Shown: positions 1 to 10,811 of the stretch, one piece after another
Layout: every line of letters begins with the position of its first letter
Position numbering within the stretch: the stretch's first letter is position 1
From: Poa pratensis
Lineage: Eukaryota > Streptophyta > Magnoliopsida > Poales > Poaceae
Direction of reading: 5' to 3'
Length of the DNA stretch: 64,000 nt
Assembly (NCBI GenBank): GCA_947311845.1
Contig: CAMZMU010000041.1
Location: 131,447,840-131,511,839 of the forward strand
Translations under genes and position numbers: made by a program
Notes under the pieces: model-generated
The model's database searches: none
The model's input: only the letters and a program-made list of their open reading frames with translations
Told to the model about the DNA's origin: nothing

Positions 1-1397
1 AACTACTTTGCCCCAACGAAACAGTGAGGTTGTCAATCTCACTGGCTTGCTGAAAACAAAGGATTAAACGTATGGTGTGGAAAATGAGTATTAAATTGCA
101 GAGAATGAAAAAGGAACAGTTTGCAGTTTGTGGTTGTTTAATCAGTGTAAAAGAATGGACCGGGGTCCACAGTTCACTAGTGGTGTCTCTCCATAAAAGA
201 TAACTAACATGTTGGGTGAACAAATTACAGCTGGGCAATTGACGAATAGTGAGCGCATGACAATGCATATACATGACATGTTGACTACTATGATATTTAA
301 TTGGGCATTACGACATAATACATAGACCGTTATCCAACAGCATCTATGACTAATAATCCACCGCCGGGTTGTCATCCGAGTCCCCCGTTGGTATTAAGTT
401 GCAAGCAACGGATAATTGCATTAAGTAAAGTGCGTAATGTAAACAAACACATATGCCCGTGGACATAGCATCGTTAGGTTATCCCTAGTGGCAACAGCAC
501 ATCCACAACCTTAGAACTTTCTGTCACTGTCCCAGGTTAAACGGAGACATGAACCCACTATCTAGCATAAATACTCTCTCTTGGAGTTACAAGCATCTAC
601 TTGGCCAAAGCATCTACGAGTAACGGAAAGCATGCAAGATCTTAAATAACATATAAGATAGATTGATAATCAACTTGACATAATATTCAATATTCATCGG
701 ATCCCAGCAAACACAACATGTAGCATTACAATAATATGATCTTGATCATGTAGGGCAGCTCACAAGATCTAAACATGATGGCACAAAGTGGAGAGACAAC
801 CATCTAGCTACTGCTATGGACCCGTAGTCCAAGGATGAACTACTCACGCATCACTCCGGAGGCAGGCATGGCGATGTAGAAGCCTCCGGTGACGATTCCC
901 CTCTCCGGCAGGGTGCCGGGAAGAGGTTCTGAACCCTCCCGAGCTAGGGTTGACGACGGCGGCGTCTCTGGATCTTTTCGTGGATATTTGCTCAGGTACT
1001 TAGGGTTTTCGCGTCGGGGGAATAAGTAGGCGAAAGGGCGGCGGCTGCGGACCCCCGAGGGGCCCACACCACCCTAGGGCGCGGCAGAAGGGGGGCCCGC
1101 GCCCTAGGTGCGTGTGGCCTCCTGGTGGCCCTCCTCTGCTGCTCCTTCGCTCCGTCAGGCGTGTTCTGGAAAAATAGGCACCCCCGTGTAGTTTCGTCCA
1201 ATTCCGAGAATATTTCCAGACTAGCTTTTCTGGAATACAAAAACAGCAGAAAACAGGAACTGGCACTTCGGCATCTTGTTAATAGGTTAGTCCCAAAAAA
1301 TGTATAAAAGTGATATAAAGTAGATGCAAAACATGTAGCAATTGGTATAAAACAAGCATGGAACATCAAAAATTATAGATACGTTTGAGACGTATCA
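1..1397 (-). repeat. LTR of element A, 3' copy on coding strand (partial)
   Basis: Nearly identical to 6725-8120. It ends with GACGTATCA directly before the PPT-like sequence GCATCCCCAAGCTTA. Small ORFs of 60-125 residues in it recur in every LTR copy of the window and have no coding character. Confidence 0.95.
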
Positions 1398-1412
1398 GCA
1401 TCCCCAAGCTTA
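1398..1412 (-). promoter_or_regulatory. Polypurine tract of element A
   Basis: The minus strand reads TAAGCTTGGGGATGC immediately before the LTR start TGATACGTC, the expected place and composition for the plus-strand primer of an LTR retrotransposon. An 8-bp hairpin (CCTACTCG/CGAGTAGG) lies just interior to it at about 1417-1434. The same PPT occurs in element B at 28097-28111. Confidence 0.8.
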
Positions 1413-4060
1413 GTTCCTACTCGTCCTCGAGTAGGTAAACGATAAAAACAAAATAATTTTTGAGGTGACATGCTACTATCATAATCTTGATCATATAATA
1501 TTGCAAGGCACATGTAAATGAATGAAGTGATCCAAGTCAATGGTCTATAATTTGCTACCAAATAGATAATGAGTAAACAATGAATCACACAAGCTAAACG
1601 TTTTCATGAATAGTACTTTCGAGACAAGCATCAAACAGTTTTGCATAAGTGTTAACTCATAAAGCAATAGTTTCTAACAAAAGGTATTTAATCAACACAA
1701 AGGAAGAATTTAGTTTCAGCATTTGCTTCAACTTTCAACATATTTATCTCATGGATATTGTCAACACAAAGTAGTATAACAAGTCCAATACATTGCATAT
1801 AACGCATGTTGTAACAAAGTTGACACTAGTGTTTGCTTGTGGAAGACAGAAAGAATAGGAAAACTGACTCAACATAAAAGTAAAAGAAAGGCCCTTCGCA
1901 GAGGGAAGCAGGGATTAAATCATGTGCTAGAGCTTTTAGGTTTTTGAAAGCATATAGAGATTGCATAAAATATTTGATACTCCTCCCAACCTTGCTAACA
2001 CAAGCCATGGCTAACCGAATCCTCGGGTGCCTTCCATCAATCACATACCATGGAGGAGTATCTATTTTTGAGAGGTGTTTGTTAATTGTCAACGAATGGT
2101 AGCGGGTGAGAACAGTATTCTACCTGTCGAACGGACTTTTAAGAGCGGCTCCCATGAAGGACGTTATTTCTACCAGCAAGGCAGATCATCCCTCTTTCTC
2201 TTTGGTTTACACACATTCAGGTATTTCACTGTTTGTCATTGCTTACTGATGAATCAGGGCAAAAGTGTGAAGAGAATTAATTGGTTAAAGTTGTAATTAA
2301 TTGGGACTGGGCACCCCGTTGCCAGCTCTTTTTGCAAGTTATTGGATAAGCGGATGTATATGCCACTAGTCCAGGTGTAAAAGTCCACTCGACAAATAGA
2401 ATAAAGAATAACCACACTAATTCCTCATGAGCTAGTAAACATTGACACAAAAAGGGAATAATAACATTTTGAATAATTTAAAGGTAGCACATGAAAAATT
2501 TACTTGGAGTGGCAAGGAAATACCACATATAGGTAGTTATGGTGGACACAAATGGCATGGATTTTGGCTCAAGGATTTGGATGCACGAGAAGCATTCCCT
2601 CTCAGTACAGAGTTTAGGCTAGCAAGGTTATGTAAGCAAACAAGAATATCAACCCGTACACCAAGTTTTATATGACAAACATATTGCAAACGTTATAAGA
2701 CTTCATACCGTCTTCCTTGTTAACCAAACCCTGTTATTAGAAAATATCTAGACCTTAGAGGTACCACCGATGCAAACCAAATTTTCAACAAGCTTTACGG
2801 TAGTTCTTCACTAATAGGCTTAACTCATGTGATGCACAATTTAATCATGATCTACTTGTTAACTCAAAACAATTGACAAGCATCAAGTTATCCATTTTAG
2901 TGATCTACAAGATTAAGCAAGTTTTTCCTTATACCAATTACCACATGCAACATTTTCTGAACCAACCAAACACCAATCAATTTATTTCATCAACTCTCCA
3001 AACAAATATAAGTGAAGCAAGAGAGTACTTTCTACAAAAGAAAGCTAATAGCTCTGACAAGAGATACATGAAAACAAGAGCTAAAAGCTGAACAGCGCTA
3101 GATATGAATACTCAACAAATATAAGTGAAGAATAGGAGTATTCTCATGAAAAAGCGGAGCGTGTCTCTCTCCCAATCAAGAATGCTAGGGTCCAGTCAAG
3201 CTTTATTGAAAATAAAATGCAATACTGAAAATAAAAGCACACAGACGCTCCAAGAAAAGCACATATGATGTGAAAGAATTAAAATATAGTTTCACTAGAG
3301 ATGACCTGATAATTTTGACGATGAAGAAGGGGATGCCTTGGGCATCCCCAAGCTTAGACGCTTGAGTCTTCTTGAAATATGCTGGGGAGATCCATGGGAG
3401 CCTCCCCAAGCTTAAGCTCTTCACTCTTCTTGATCCTATTATATCATCCTTCTCTCTTGACCCTTGAAAACTTCCGTCACACCAAACTCAAAGTAGATCT
3501 CATTAGAGGGTTAGTGCATAATCAAAAATTCACATGTTCTATAAAGACGCAATATGATTTGTTACTTTAAACATTAGCTACAGCCACTGATGTTATGTGA
3601 AGCTCTTCCACCCAAAAAAGAATTTCACTCAACACTAGTAAAAGAGAGAATGCAAAAATAAAAAGGCATAATCTGTCTAAAACAGAACAGTCCGCAAAGA
3701 CGAATTTTTTCGAGGCACTTACGACGCTCAGATCGAGAAACTCTGAACTAATGAAAGTTTCAGACATTCATAAAGATTACGCACAAAAATTTCAGATTTA
3801 ATTAACAATCTGGTGATTTTAGGAATTTCGTACAGTGAACAGCAAAAATCTGTTTCTGCGCAGCAATCAAAATTAAGCATCATCTTATCATTAGAGGCTA
3901 CTCTTGGCACAACAATGCGAGAAAATAAAGATACAAAGGAGTTGCTACAGAAGTAAACAAACTCCTTGACTCAATAAAAGAAAAATTGCAGAAAAATAAA
4001 ATGGGTTGCCTCCCATAAGCGCTTTTCTTTAACGCCTTTTAGCTAGGCACAAAGCATGCA
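1413..4060 (-). other. Non-coding 3' interior of element A
   Basis: About 2.65 kb between the end of the protease reading frame and the PPT with no convincing coding region, although autonomous Athila elements would carry RT-RNaseH-integrase here. It is almost identical to 28112-30680 of element B, apart from an 11-bp indel near 1443 and scattered substitutions, so it is a conserved part of this family. It holds two internal PPT-like copies (3343-3357 and 3401-3416) and a perfect 9-bp-arm palindrome at 3329-3349. Confidence 0.8.
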
Positions 4061-4570
4061 TCAAGTATTACCAAGTGAAGAAGCATCAACATTGTAATTT
4101 GTTCGAACAATAGAATCATAAGGTGGCTTAATCTTCTTCCTAGGAAAGTGTTCCATACCTTTCTTGAGAGGAAATTGATATTTTATATTCCCTTCTTTCA
4201 TATCAATAATAGCACCTACAGTCCTAAGAAAAGGTCTTCCCAGCACAATAGGGCATGATGGATTGCACTCAATATCCAAGACAATAAAATCAACGGGGAC
4301 ATAATTGTTGTTAACCATGATAAGAACATCATCAATTCTTCCCAAAGGTTTTTTAATAGTAGAATCAACAAGGTGAACATCCAAGTAACAATTTTCCAAA
4401 GGTGCTAAATCAAGCATATCATATAATCTTTTAGGCATAACAGAAATACTAGCACCAAGGTCACACAAAGCATTGCAATCAAAGTCATTCAATTTCAATT
4501 TAATGATGGGCTCCCAACCATCTTCTAACTTCCTAGGGATAGAAGCTTCATGTTTAATTTCTCTTCCCTA
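4061..4570 (-). pseudogene. Retropepsin-like aspartic protease of element A
   Basis: The minus-strand frame shows the Athila-type protease active-site stretch ALCDLGASISVMP and the downstream flap and hydrophobic stretch SCPIVLGRPFLRTVGAIID, both typical of Gypsy retropepsins that process Gag-Pol. The open frame with a Met covers 4061-4498, but homologous residues continue upstream to about 4570, where the frame differs by one base from gag. The gag-pro junction is therefore broken by a single-base shift near 4555-4575. The frame stops at 4061 soon after the protease and no reverse transcriptase follows. It would act inside retrotransposon particles. The assignment is strong; functionality is doubtful. 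Confidence 0.85.
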
Positions 4571-6239
4571 ACTTGCATAGAGCATTAGTAATATGTTTAG
4601 TAAAAGCCATGTTTATAGCACTAGCATTAGGACTTCTAGCTAGCTTTTGCAAGAACTTAATTACTTCAGAAATATTGCAACCATCAAAATCAAAGTCATT
4701 ATTATCAAAAGTAATGGAGTTATTCTCTTCCTTATTGCTAGAAATTTCAGCATCTTTATCAAGGACAGTTTCAGAGTTATCAGGCAATTTAGGACATTTT
4801 GCAATAGAAGTGGAAACATTACCAACACCAACTATCTTGCCATTAATGGTAGGAGGTTTGTTAACACTTGAGTTTGAAGCATTTTCAGAAGTAGTAATAG
4901 TATAAACTCTAGCAATATTATTCTTTCTAGCAATTTCATCCTCTCTTTCCCATCTAGCATGCAATTCAGCTAACATCCTCACATTGTTATCAATTTTAAC
5001 TTGTATAGCATTGGCTACGGCAAAGGTATTACTCTCAATTGTTTCGGGCTTAGCTGCCATCTTATTAATCAAAGAGGATTGTGTTTCAGACATCAATGAA
5101 ATACAAGTTTCAGCATGAGAAATTTTACCTTGCAAACCAGAAATCTCCCTATTCAAATTCTCAAGTTGATGGCTTATATTTTTTAGCATAGCAGATTGTT
5201 CATCCATAGTTCTAGTAAACAGTTGGTTTTGCTCATATTGCTTTTGCATAAAAATTTTAGTGGCCTTTTCAATTTCTAGCATCCTTTCCTCACTAGGCAT
5301 TCTTGTTCTACCATAGGAATCTCCATAACCATTGCCACTATTAGAAGGATAGGGCCTATAATTGCTATTACCAAAATTATTCCTATAAGCATTGTTGTTG
5401 AAATTATTATTTTTAATGAAGTTCACATCAACATGCTCTTCTTGAGCAACCAAAGAAGCTAAAGGAACATTATTTGGATCAACATGTGTTTGACCATTTG
5501 CAAGCATAGACATAATAGTATCAATTTTGGCACTCAAGGAGGAGGTTTCCTCAACAGAATTTACCTTCTTACCTGTTGGAGCTCTCTCGGTGTGCCACTC
5601 AGAATAATTAATCATCATATCATCAAGAAGCTTTGTTGCAGCACCCAAAGTGATGGACATAAAGGTACCTCCAGCGGCCGAATCCAATAAATTCCTCGAA
5701 GAAAAATTTAATCCTGCATAGAAGGTTTGGATGATCATCCAAGTAGTCAGTCCATGAGTGGGACAATTTTTAACCAATGATTTCATTCTCTCCCATGCTT
5801 GAGCAACATGTTCATTATCAAATTGCTTAAAATTCATTATGCTACTTCTCAAAGAAATAATCTTAGCAGGAGGATAATATTTTCCAATAAAAGCATCTTT
5901 GCATTTAGTCCATGAATCAATACTATTTCTAGGCAAAGATAGCAACCATTCTTTAGCACGTCCTCTCAAGGAGAAAGGAAAAAGTTTCAGTTTAATAATA
6001 TCACCATCTACTTCCTTGAGCTTTTGCATTTCACAAAGTTCAACAAAGTTATTAAGGTGAACAGCATCATCATCAGTACTAACACCAGAAAATTGCTCTT
6101 TCATAACAAGATTTAAAAGTGCAGGTTTAATTTCATAAAATTCTGCTGAAGCAGCAGGTGGAGCAATAGGTGTGCATATGAAATCATTGTTGTTCGTGCT
6201 AGTGAAATCACACAACTTAGTGTTCTCAGGAGTACTCAT
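4554..6239 (-). CDS. gag: Gag polyprotein of element A
   Basis: About 561 codons from the ATG at 6239 (protein begins MSTPENTKLCDF). This ATG was preferred because the same open frame upstream only runs through LTR and leader sequence. Residues about 55-200 match the retrotransposon gag core, with the signature RAKEWLLSLP followed by SWTKCKDAFIGKYYPP. An Asn-rich linker and a coiled-coil-like segment (repeated SHQLENLNREISGL style) come after. No CCHC zinc knuckle is visible, as is common in Athila Gag. The frame is uninterrupted until the one-base shift into protease, so Gag itself might still be produced. Expected role: capsid and nucleocapsid formation and RNA packaging. Confidence 0.88.
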   Translation of the reverse strand: MSTPENTKLCDFTSTNNNDFICTPIAPPAASAEFYEIKPALLNLVMKEQFSGVSTDDDAVHLNNFVELCEMQKLKEVDGDIIKLKLFPFSLRGRAKEWLLSLPRNSIDSWTKCKDAFIGKYYPPAKIISLRSSIMNFKQFDNEHVAQAWERMKSLVKNCPTHGLTTWMIIQTFYAGLNFSSRNLLDSAAGGTFMSITLGAATKLLDDMMINYSEWHTERAPTGKKVNSVEETSSLSAKIDTIMSMLANGQTHVDPNNVPLASLVAQEEHVDVNFIKNNNFNNNAYRNNFGNSNYRPYPSNSGNGYGDSYGRTRMPSEERMLEIEKATKIFMQKQYEQNQLFTRTMDEQSAMLKNISHQLENLNREISGLQGKISHAETCISLMSETQSSLINKMAAKPETIESNTFAVANAIQVKIDNNVRMLAELHARWEREDEIARKNNIARVYTITTSENASNSSVNKPPTINGKIVGVGNVSTSIAKCPKLPDNSETVLDKDAEISSNKEENNSITFDNNDFDFDGCNISEVIKFLQKLARSPNASAINMAFTKHITNALCKLGKRN

Positions 6240-6414
6240 TTTAGCAGAAATAAAAACAGTACAGAAAATAACTTGAAAGTAAACTAGATGCAAGTAACTA
6301 ATTTTTTTGTGTTTTTGATAATTGAAAGCAAACAAGATAAAATAAAATAAACTAAGCAAGACAAAAACAAAGTAAAGAGATTGGAAGCGTGAAACTCCCC
6401 TTGCAGAAGACTGC

Positions 6415-6522
6415 TGTCTCCCCGGCAACGGCGCCAGAAAATAGTGCTGTTGACGGGAGAGCAAACAGTGGCAGTCTGCTGAAGCGCTTCTAACTCCCCG
6501 GCAACGGCGCCAGAAAAAAGCT
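6415..6522 (-). promoter_or_regulatory. Primer binding site of element A, present twice
   Basis: The minus strand carries TGGCGCCGTTGCCGGGGAG next to the 5' LTR (plus-strand CTCCCCGGCAACGGCGCCA, about 6494-6513), matching the tRNA-Asp-type PBS of Athila elements. The same 19 bases recur about 77 bp further inside (about 6417-6436), followed in both by AGAAAA. Element B has only one interior copy. Confidence 0.8.
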
Positions 6523-8120
6523 TGATGACGTGAAACACACGTTCGTTGGGAGACCCCAAGAGGAAGGTATGATGTAGTCAGCAGCAAGTTTTCCCTCAGA
6601 AAGAAACCAAGGTTATCGAACCAGTAGGAGCAGCAACTCTTCAGAAGGTTGTCAACGGCGCCAGAAAAATAGCTATTGCAGGGAGTCTGGACTGTTGACG
6701 TGGAATCTGCACACAACACAATCAAACTACTTTGCCCCAACGAAACAGTGAGGTTGTCAATCTCACTGGCTTGCTGAAAACAAAGGATTAAACGTATGGT
6801 GTGGAAAATGAGTATTAAATTGCAGAGAATGAAAAAGGAACAGTTTGCAGTTTGTGGTTGTTTAATCAGTGTAAAAGAATGGACCGGGGTCCACAGTTCA
6901 CTAGTGGTGTCTCTCCATAAAAGATAACTAACATGTTGGGTGAACAAATTACAGCTGGGCAATTGACGAATAGTGAGCGCATGACAATGCATATACATGA
7001 CATGTTGACTACTATGATATTTAATTGGGCATTACGACATAATACATAGACCGTTATCCAACAACATCTATGACTAATAATCCACCGCCGGGTTGTCATC
7101 CGAGTCCCCCGTTGGTATTAAGTTGCAAGCAACGGATAATTGCATTAAGTAAAGTGCGTAATGTAAACAAACACATATGCCCGTGGACATAGCATCGTTA
7201 GGTTATCCCTAGTGGCAACAGCACATCCACAAACTTAGAACTTTCTGTCACTGTCCAGGTTAAACGGAGACATGAACCCACTATCTAGCATAAATACTCT
7301 CTCTTGGAGTTACAAGCATCTACTTGGCCAAAGCATCTACGAGTAACGGAAAGCATGCAAGATCTTAAATAACATATAAGATAGATTGATAATCAACTTG
7401 ACATAATATTCAATATTCATCGGATCCCAGCAAACACAACATGTAGCATTACAATAATATGATCTTGATCATGTAGGGCAGCTCACAAGATCTAAACATG
7501 ATGGCACAAAGTGGAGAGACAACCATCTAGCTACTGCTATGGACCCGTAGTCCAAGGATGAACTACTCACGCATCACTCCGGAGGCAGGCATGGCGATGT
7601 AGAAGCCTCCGGTGACGATTCCCCTCTCCGGCAGGGTGCCGGGAAGAGGTTCTGAACCCTCCCGAGTTAGGGTTGACGACGGCGGCGTCTCTGGATCTTT
7701 TCGTGGATATTTGCTCAGGTACTTAGGGTTTTCGCGTCGGGGGGAATAAGTAGGCGAAAGGGCGGCGGCTGCGGACCCCCGAGGGGCCCACACCACCCTA
7801 GGGCGCGACAGAAGGGGGGCCTACGCCCTAGGTGCGTGTGGCCTCCTGGTGGCACTCCTCTGCTGCTCCTTCGCTCCGTCAGACATGTTCTGGAAAAATA
7901 GGCACCCCGTGTAGTTTCGTCCAATTCCGAGAATATTTCCAGACTAGCTTTTCTGGAATACAAAAACAGCAGAAAACAGGAACTGGCACTTCGGCATCTT
8001 GTTAATAGGTTAGTCCCAAAAAATGTATAAAAGTGATATAAAATAGATGCAAAACATGTAGCAATTGGTATAAAACAAGCATGGAACATCAAAAATTATA
8101 GATACGTTTGAGACGTATCA
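6523..8120 (-). repeat. LTR of element A, 5' copy on coding strand
   Basis: 1598 bp, bounded by TGATGACGTG and GACGTATCA on the plus strand, hence TGATACGTC...CACGTCATCA on the coding strand. It is nearly identical to 26498-28096 of element B. About 130 bp inside its left edge it carries CAACGGCGCCAGAAAA, identical to the PBS region. Confidence 0.95.
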
Positions 8121-9500
8121 GTCGCTCGTGCTCGTGCTTGCAGGGAAGGAGGATGCACCGAGGAAGGGGAAGCGAGGAGAGCCTTTTGGGTGGCTCGTCA
8201 GCCGGAGCTACAAAAGGAAGTCATTGGTGGCCGCGCACGGGAGGAGAGAGACGGCACTATTCGAGGCCAAATCCCTCACGATCCATGGTGTCCTTGAGAT
8301 GAGATGGTAGATTCGCGGCGAATCAGTTAGAGTTTTGGCGGAGCTGCCGGATTCGAAACTGAATCGATGAGAGAAGAGGCGGCATTAGTCACCGGAGGAG
8401 AGGCGTGAGTCCAGCATGAAAATTCCGATTTTTAGTTGTCGTGCAGGTTTTGGCTTTTCTGTTTTATAGCAACAGCACAAGTGTTTTATTTTGCAGCACT
8501 TGCCTTTTTCTTTTTGACAAAAAATTGACAGAATTTTTGTCAAGACCGGTTAGTTGTTCGAGCAACATTTTTTTGCCCCAAATGGCTTAATACGGACGGG
8601 AGTCGATGGTGGCCGCGCGCAGGAGGAAAGCGACGGCCGGCATCCCTCCCGATATGTGGTGCCCTTGAGCAGTGGACCAGTGGTATAGAATTTGTTGCCG
8701 AATCGGTTAGAGTTGTGGCGGAAGTGCGGAACTACCCGATCCGAGGCCAAATCGATGGGAGAAGATGCGACAATGGTCACCGGAGAAGAGGCGTGAGAGC
8801 GACATGAAACTTCCGATTGACATTTAGCGTGCGTGTTTTGGCCTTTCTTTTATATAGCAGCTGCCCAAGTTTTTTATATTTGCCACACTTGGTGTTTTTT
8901 GTTTGACAATTTTTTTGTTGCTAAATTCACATCAAATGCAGGACAGTAGCTATTAGAGCAATATTTTTTGCCCCAAATGATCTATGTTGTAAAATAGAGC
9001 AGTTATTGAAATATAAGAAAGGGGCGACACTGTTGTGTGCAGTAGATAGAGAAGTAAATTTCGTATTCAGTTAAACGGACAAATAATATTATTTCTAGCT
9101 GGATCTGATGTAACCAATAGAAAGTTGCCACGTGGAGCAACCAATAAGCTCTATTTTTAGAGAGCTTAGTTATTAGAAGGATATTTTCAAACACAATTTA
9201 AAACTATGAACTATAAATTAATAAATAAAGTGAGCTAAGTGGGGTCTACCATGATGTGGACATGTGGGAAGGAGAGGATATATATTCAATAGAATTTTTT
9301 TCAAACTCAATTTAAAACTATGAACTATAAATTAATAAATAAATTAAGCCAAGTGGGGTCTACCATGATGTTGGCATGTGGGAGAAGGAGATGGCACAAA
9401 TCCTAGGGGAGCTTAGTATTTAGAGAGATATCTGCCCGTCAAGTGTTTGACAACTACGCAGAATTTAATGTAGTAGATTGTAGAAACATTAGTTTTCTAC
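8121..9500. repeat. Non-genic DNA with two diverged tandem duplications
   Basis: Two copies of a ~380-bp unit (about 8216-8583 and 8599-8975) share many blocks, for example TGGTGGCCGCGC, AATCGGTTAGAGTT/AATCAGTTAGAGTT, GAGAAGAGGCG and TTTTTTGCCCCAAATG. A second pair, about 9189-9285 and 9302-9395, shares the AAAACTATGAACTATAAATT block and GTGGGGTCTACCATGATG. Both are clearly diverged. No coding gene was recognised. Confidence 0.7.
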
Positions 9501-9565
9501 AAACAATACTAGCAGACAAATAACATAACATATGTGAGGAGTGGAACTGTGTTTGAGAAGGTTAC

Positions 9566-9682
9566 CATCTCATCTCGGAAATCACCCATCATAAGCACCA
9601 AGAAATGCTTCTTATCATCATCCAAATCCATGTACCTGTTCTTATCCCGCAGTTTGCAACTTTTACAAGACGTGCATGACAT
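9566..9682 (-). pseudogene. Isolated first exon of a REM-type B3 gene
   Basis: The minus strand starts at ATG 9682 and encodes 39 residues beginning MSCTSCKSCKLRD, with the B3 start motif KKHFLVLMMGDFRDEM. It ends at a canonical donor (ATG|GTAACC, GT at 9565-9564). In REM B3 transcription factors the first exon encodes a Cys-rich leader and the first strand of the B3 DNA-binding fold; the next exon begins TIP. No downstream exon was found on the minus strand between here and the LTR at 8120, so the gene is truncated or is a duplicated exon. Its sister exons at 20378 and 25711 are on the opposite strand. This one has no frameshift. Confidence 0.65.
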
Positions 9683-10688
9683 TTTTAGCACACCTGCAAT
9701 GCAAAATTTATTTGCAGTGAAAAACTGGTACGAGGACATGAACAGCAAAAGGACTTGTACTTGACCCGAACTCACGTACTCCTCAATCTGAGTTTGACAA
9801 CTATGATTCGTTTAAAAAATAAAATTTGATTCAAACCATCACTGCCTCGATCAGAAGGAGATTCCCGATGAACAGGATAAGAAAAAAATTCTCCATGAAC
9901 CTGACTTTCTCTTGAATAGCCGCCACGCCGACCTCAGCCCAGATCGTTACGCCGGCAGCGACAAGCGGCCGATTCTCCGGCATATCATAGAGCTATACGT
10001 GACGCTCCGTCGACCTAATCGAGAGTTGCCCACCCTCCACCGACCAAGGTTCTTGCCACCGACAACCCCGCCGGCGGCCGATTATCCGGCGTGTCGGTCT
10101 CATCGAGAGCGCACGCCTTGCGCGGCATAGTCGTCGCCGCCGTCAAGCGCACCCTCCACCGACCACCCCGCCAGCGGCCGATTATCCGGCGTGTCGACCT
10201 CATCAAGAGTGCACGCCGTGCGCGGCATGGCCGTCTCCGCCGTCAAGCGCCCCCACCACCCCACCCCCAAACAAGACGCACGTCCCCCTCCCCGATCTGT
10301 GCATGCACAACTTTAAATGACCAAGAAAACGGGTACATGATGCTGGATCTAGAATCACGCAACATAAAAAAAAAGGAAAGGATGGTGGAAATCATTAGCA
10401 GTATATACTGTACTCGTGCTGCGAAAGGGAAACCAGTAATTGATAGCTAGTAGAAGAACGAAGGAAAAGGGTTTCAGAATCCCTAGCCCAAGAACCAAAA
10501 TCGAACGAAGTCGTCATGGAGAGAGCTCTGATTTGATCTCGTGGTTTCTCCGGCCGTCACCTTTGTTCTCCCTCCTCGTTGCCTTCCGCAAGTGGCTGTG
10601 CTACTACTAGTGTATGAGAGGACGAACATACTCCACTGCCTTGCTCGGTAACCGATGCGCCAGAGGATTATCACTGGCTTTTATTCTA
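9683..10688. repeat. Intergenic DNA with a GC-rich ~107-bp tandem duplication
   Basis: The main structure is a duplicated GC-rich unit at about 10040-10147 and 10148-10247, sharing GCGGCCGATTATCCGGCGTG, then TCATC, GCACGCC and GCCGTCAAGCGC. A weaker third copy begins near 9965 (GCGGCCGATTCTCCGGC). The open frames across it look like by-products of GC-rich sequence. The remainder shows nothing recognisable. Confidence 0.55.
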
Positions 10689-10811
10689 CTCCCTCCGATC
10701 CATATTAGTGGGCATATCTTTATCTAAATTCATATGTATCTAGTTAATTATTTAGACTAAATACATGTGTATCTAGACAAAGTTGTGCCCACTAATATGG
10801 ATCGGAGGGAG
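10689..10811. mobile_element. Stowaway (Tc1/mariner) MITE
   Basis: A 123-bp element with long terminal inverted repeats: CTCCCTCCGATCCATATTAG at the left, its complement at the right. It is flanked on both sides by the dinucleotide TA (10687-10688 and 10812-10813), the Stowaway target duplication. The arms pair through most of the element. Confidence 0.92.

Larger units (their letters stand above)
1..8120 (-). mobile_element. Athila-type Gypsy LTR retrotransposon A (gag-protease only, left end cut by window)
   Basis: A minus-strand LTR element. The left copy of its LTR (3' LTR on the coding strand) fills 1-1397 and the right copy (5' LTR) fills 6523-8120. Window base 1 matches base 6725, so about 200 bp of the left LTR lie outside. 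The interior holds a PBS like the tRNA-Asp type (TGGCGCCGTTGCCGGGGAG on the minus strand), gag and a retropepsin, then about 2.6 kb without a coding region up to the polypurine tract. No RT, RNase H or integrase could be found, so the copy is non-autonomous. Gag and protease style and PBS fit the Athila lineage (Sabrina/WHAM-like families of Triticeae); the exact family name is uncertain. The right flank is GTCGC; the matching left TSD is outside the window. Confidence 0.9.

Noticed and set aside
142..375. 77-codon ORF found again at 6866, 26841 and 32466
   Set aside because: It recurs only because the LTR recurs; it lies inside the LTR with no motif.
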